From NCBI RefSeq assembly GCF_000016065.1, contig NC_009092.1, positions 3,844,001 through 3,908,000 on the forward strand: 64,000 nt of DNA. The letters are read 5' to 3'. The stretch comes from Shewanella loihica PV-4. Lineage in GTDB: Bacteria; Pseudomonadota; Gammaproteobacteria; Enterobacterales; Shewanellaceae. This document shows positions 63,740-64,000 of this stretch, in pieces. Each line of letters opens with the position of its first letter. Within the stretch, counting starts at the first letter, position 1. A program made the position numbers and the translations under genes. The notes beneath the pieces are model-generated. The model was not told the origin of the DNA, did not search any database, and worked only from the letters and a program-made list of their open reading frames with translations.

Positions 63740-63789
63740 CCCTAACTGCGCTCAAATCATAGATTGTATACATTATCCCAAATATCTTG

Positions 63790-63830
63790 TATTGTACTTG
63801 CCATCCTGCGATAAGATGGGAAGTACAATA
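63790..63830. promoter_or_regulatory. Long inverted repeat before the last gene
   Basis: A 16-base arm TATTGTACTTGCCATC (63790-63805) pairs with GATGGGAAGTACAATA (63815-63830) with one mismatch around a nine-base loop. It ends two bases before the assumed GTG start. It could be an operator for a dimeric repressor or an RNA hairpin hiding the ribosome-binding site; there is no T-run. Confidence 0.6.
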
Positions 63831-63832
63831 CT

Positions 63833-64000
63833 GTGCCGACAAAAAAACAAAAAACTAATCAATACAATACTTTCGGAAACATACTCAAGACCAGTCTCTG
63901 CCTATTAGCTGGCGCGACCGCTCAGGTCAGCGCCGCGGGCTATGACATCTGGCTCTATCCCTTAGCCAAACAGGCCGAGGCCCCCCACTGGCGACTCGGC
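63833..64000 (+). CDS. Secreted protein, N-terminal part (truncated by window edge)
   Basis: An open frame from a GTG at 63833 gives 56 residues and leaves the window. A basic start (PTKKQKTNQYNTF) is followed by a signal-peptide-like GNILKTSLCLLAGATAQVSAAG and then YDIWLYPLAKQAEAPHWRLG. The family is not identifiable from this stretch. The start codon is uncertain because of the adjoining inverted repeat. Confidence 0.55.
   Translation, partial: MPTKKQKTNQYNTFGNILKTSLCLLAGATAQVSAAGYDIWLYPLAKQAEAPHWRLG

Overview
The window reads as chromosomal DNA of a marine gammaproteobacterium, most probably Shewanella. The reasons are high overall protein similarity to Shewanella-type housekeeping genes (rsmE-gshB, rsmC, tcdA, cutA-dsbD), GlyGly-CTERM secreted proteins, a molybdopterin respiratory reductase with NrfD-type anchor, a TorF-type outer membrane protein, and moderately GC-rich coding DNA with AT-rich intergenic DNA. 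The genus is an inference; no search was run. No phage, plasmid, IS transposase, rRNA or CRISPR array is visible.

Region 1-6.7 kb: end of a secreted protein gene (partial), a pyroglutamyl-peptidase-like secreted protein whose catalytic Cys is Ser, sprT, endA, rsmE, gshB and a secreted alkaline phosphatase with a long Ala/Lys/Pro/Glu tail. Region 6.7-16.3 kb: a tightly packed reverse-strand operon (small periplasmic-binding-like protein, outer membrane barrel, GGDEF-EAL protein), then rsmC, a DUF342/FapA protein, an M50 membrane protease and a Crp/Fnr-family regulator lacking the Fnr cysteine cluster.

Region 16.4-32.6 kb is the most unusual part. A FixL-like histidine kinase (overlapping a LamG-fold protein gene) and a FixJ-like response regulator bracket two paralogous secreted proteins of about 1500 residues, each ending in a GlyGly-CTERM signal, plus a small secreted protein, a putative lipoprotein and a TonB-dependent receptor. 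Both giant genes and the receptor gene carry the same 22-bp inverted repeat (CCAACTGA, spacer TCTTTG, TCAGTTGG), in the same orientation relative to transcription and each followed at exactly the same distance by a TAnnnT -10-like element. I read this as one small regulon, perhaps controlled by the flanking two-component pair.

Region 32.9-40.5 kb: a LysR regulator next to a ttrCBA-type tetrathionate reductase operon, a TorF-type outer membrane protein and two tRNA-Leu genes (CAG, CAA) with a recognisable promoter and terminator. Region 40.8-47.1 kb: a 42-residue membrane peptide, a SieB-like membrane protein, an orphan histidine kinase whose sensor half resembles that of the FixL-like kinase, pepT, tcdA and a general porin.

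Region 47.2-53.9 kb is a copper-resistance cluster lying between two paralogous porin genes: copA (multicopper oxidase), copB, a Met/His repeat protein, a c-type cytochrome and a DUF5676 membrane protein on the reverse strand, with copRS divergent and a GATTACAA-N2-TTGTAATC box between them. Region 54.3-64 kb: the second porin, tpm, a Cys-rich small protein, a Ser/Thr kinase with a large uncharacterised C-terminal half, fxsA, a 266-bp MITE-like inverted-repeat element, cutA-dsbD, a KefB-type antiporter and the start of a further secreted protein gene. A second copy of one end of the MITE-like element overlaps the start codon of sprT.
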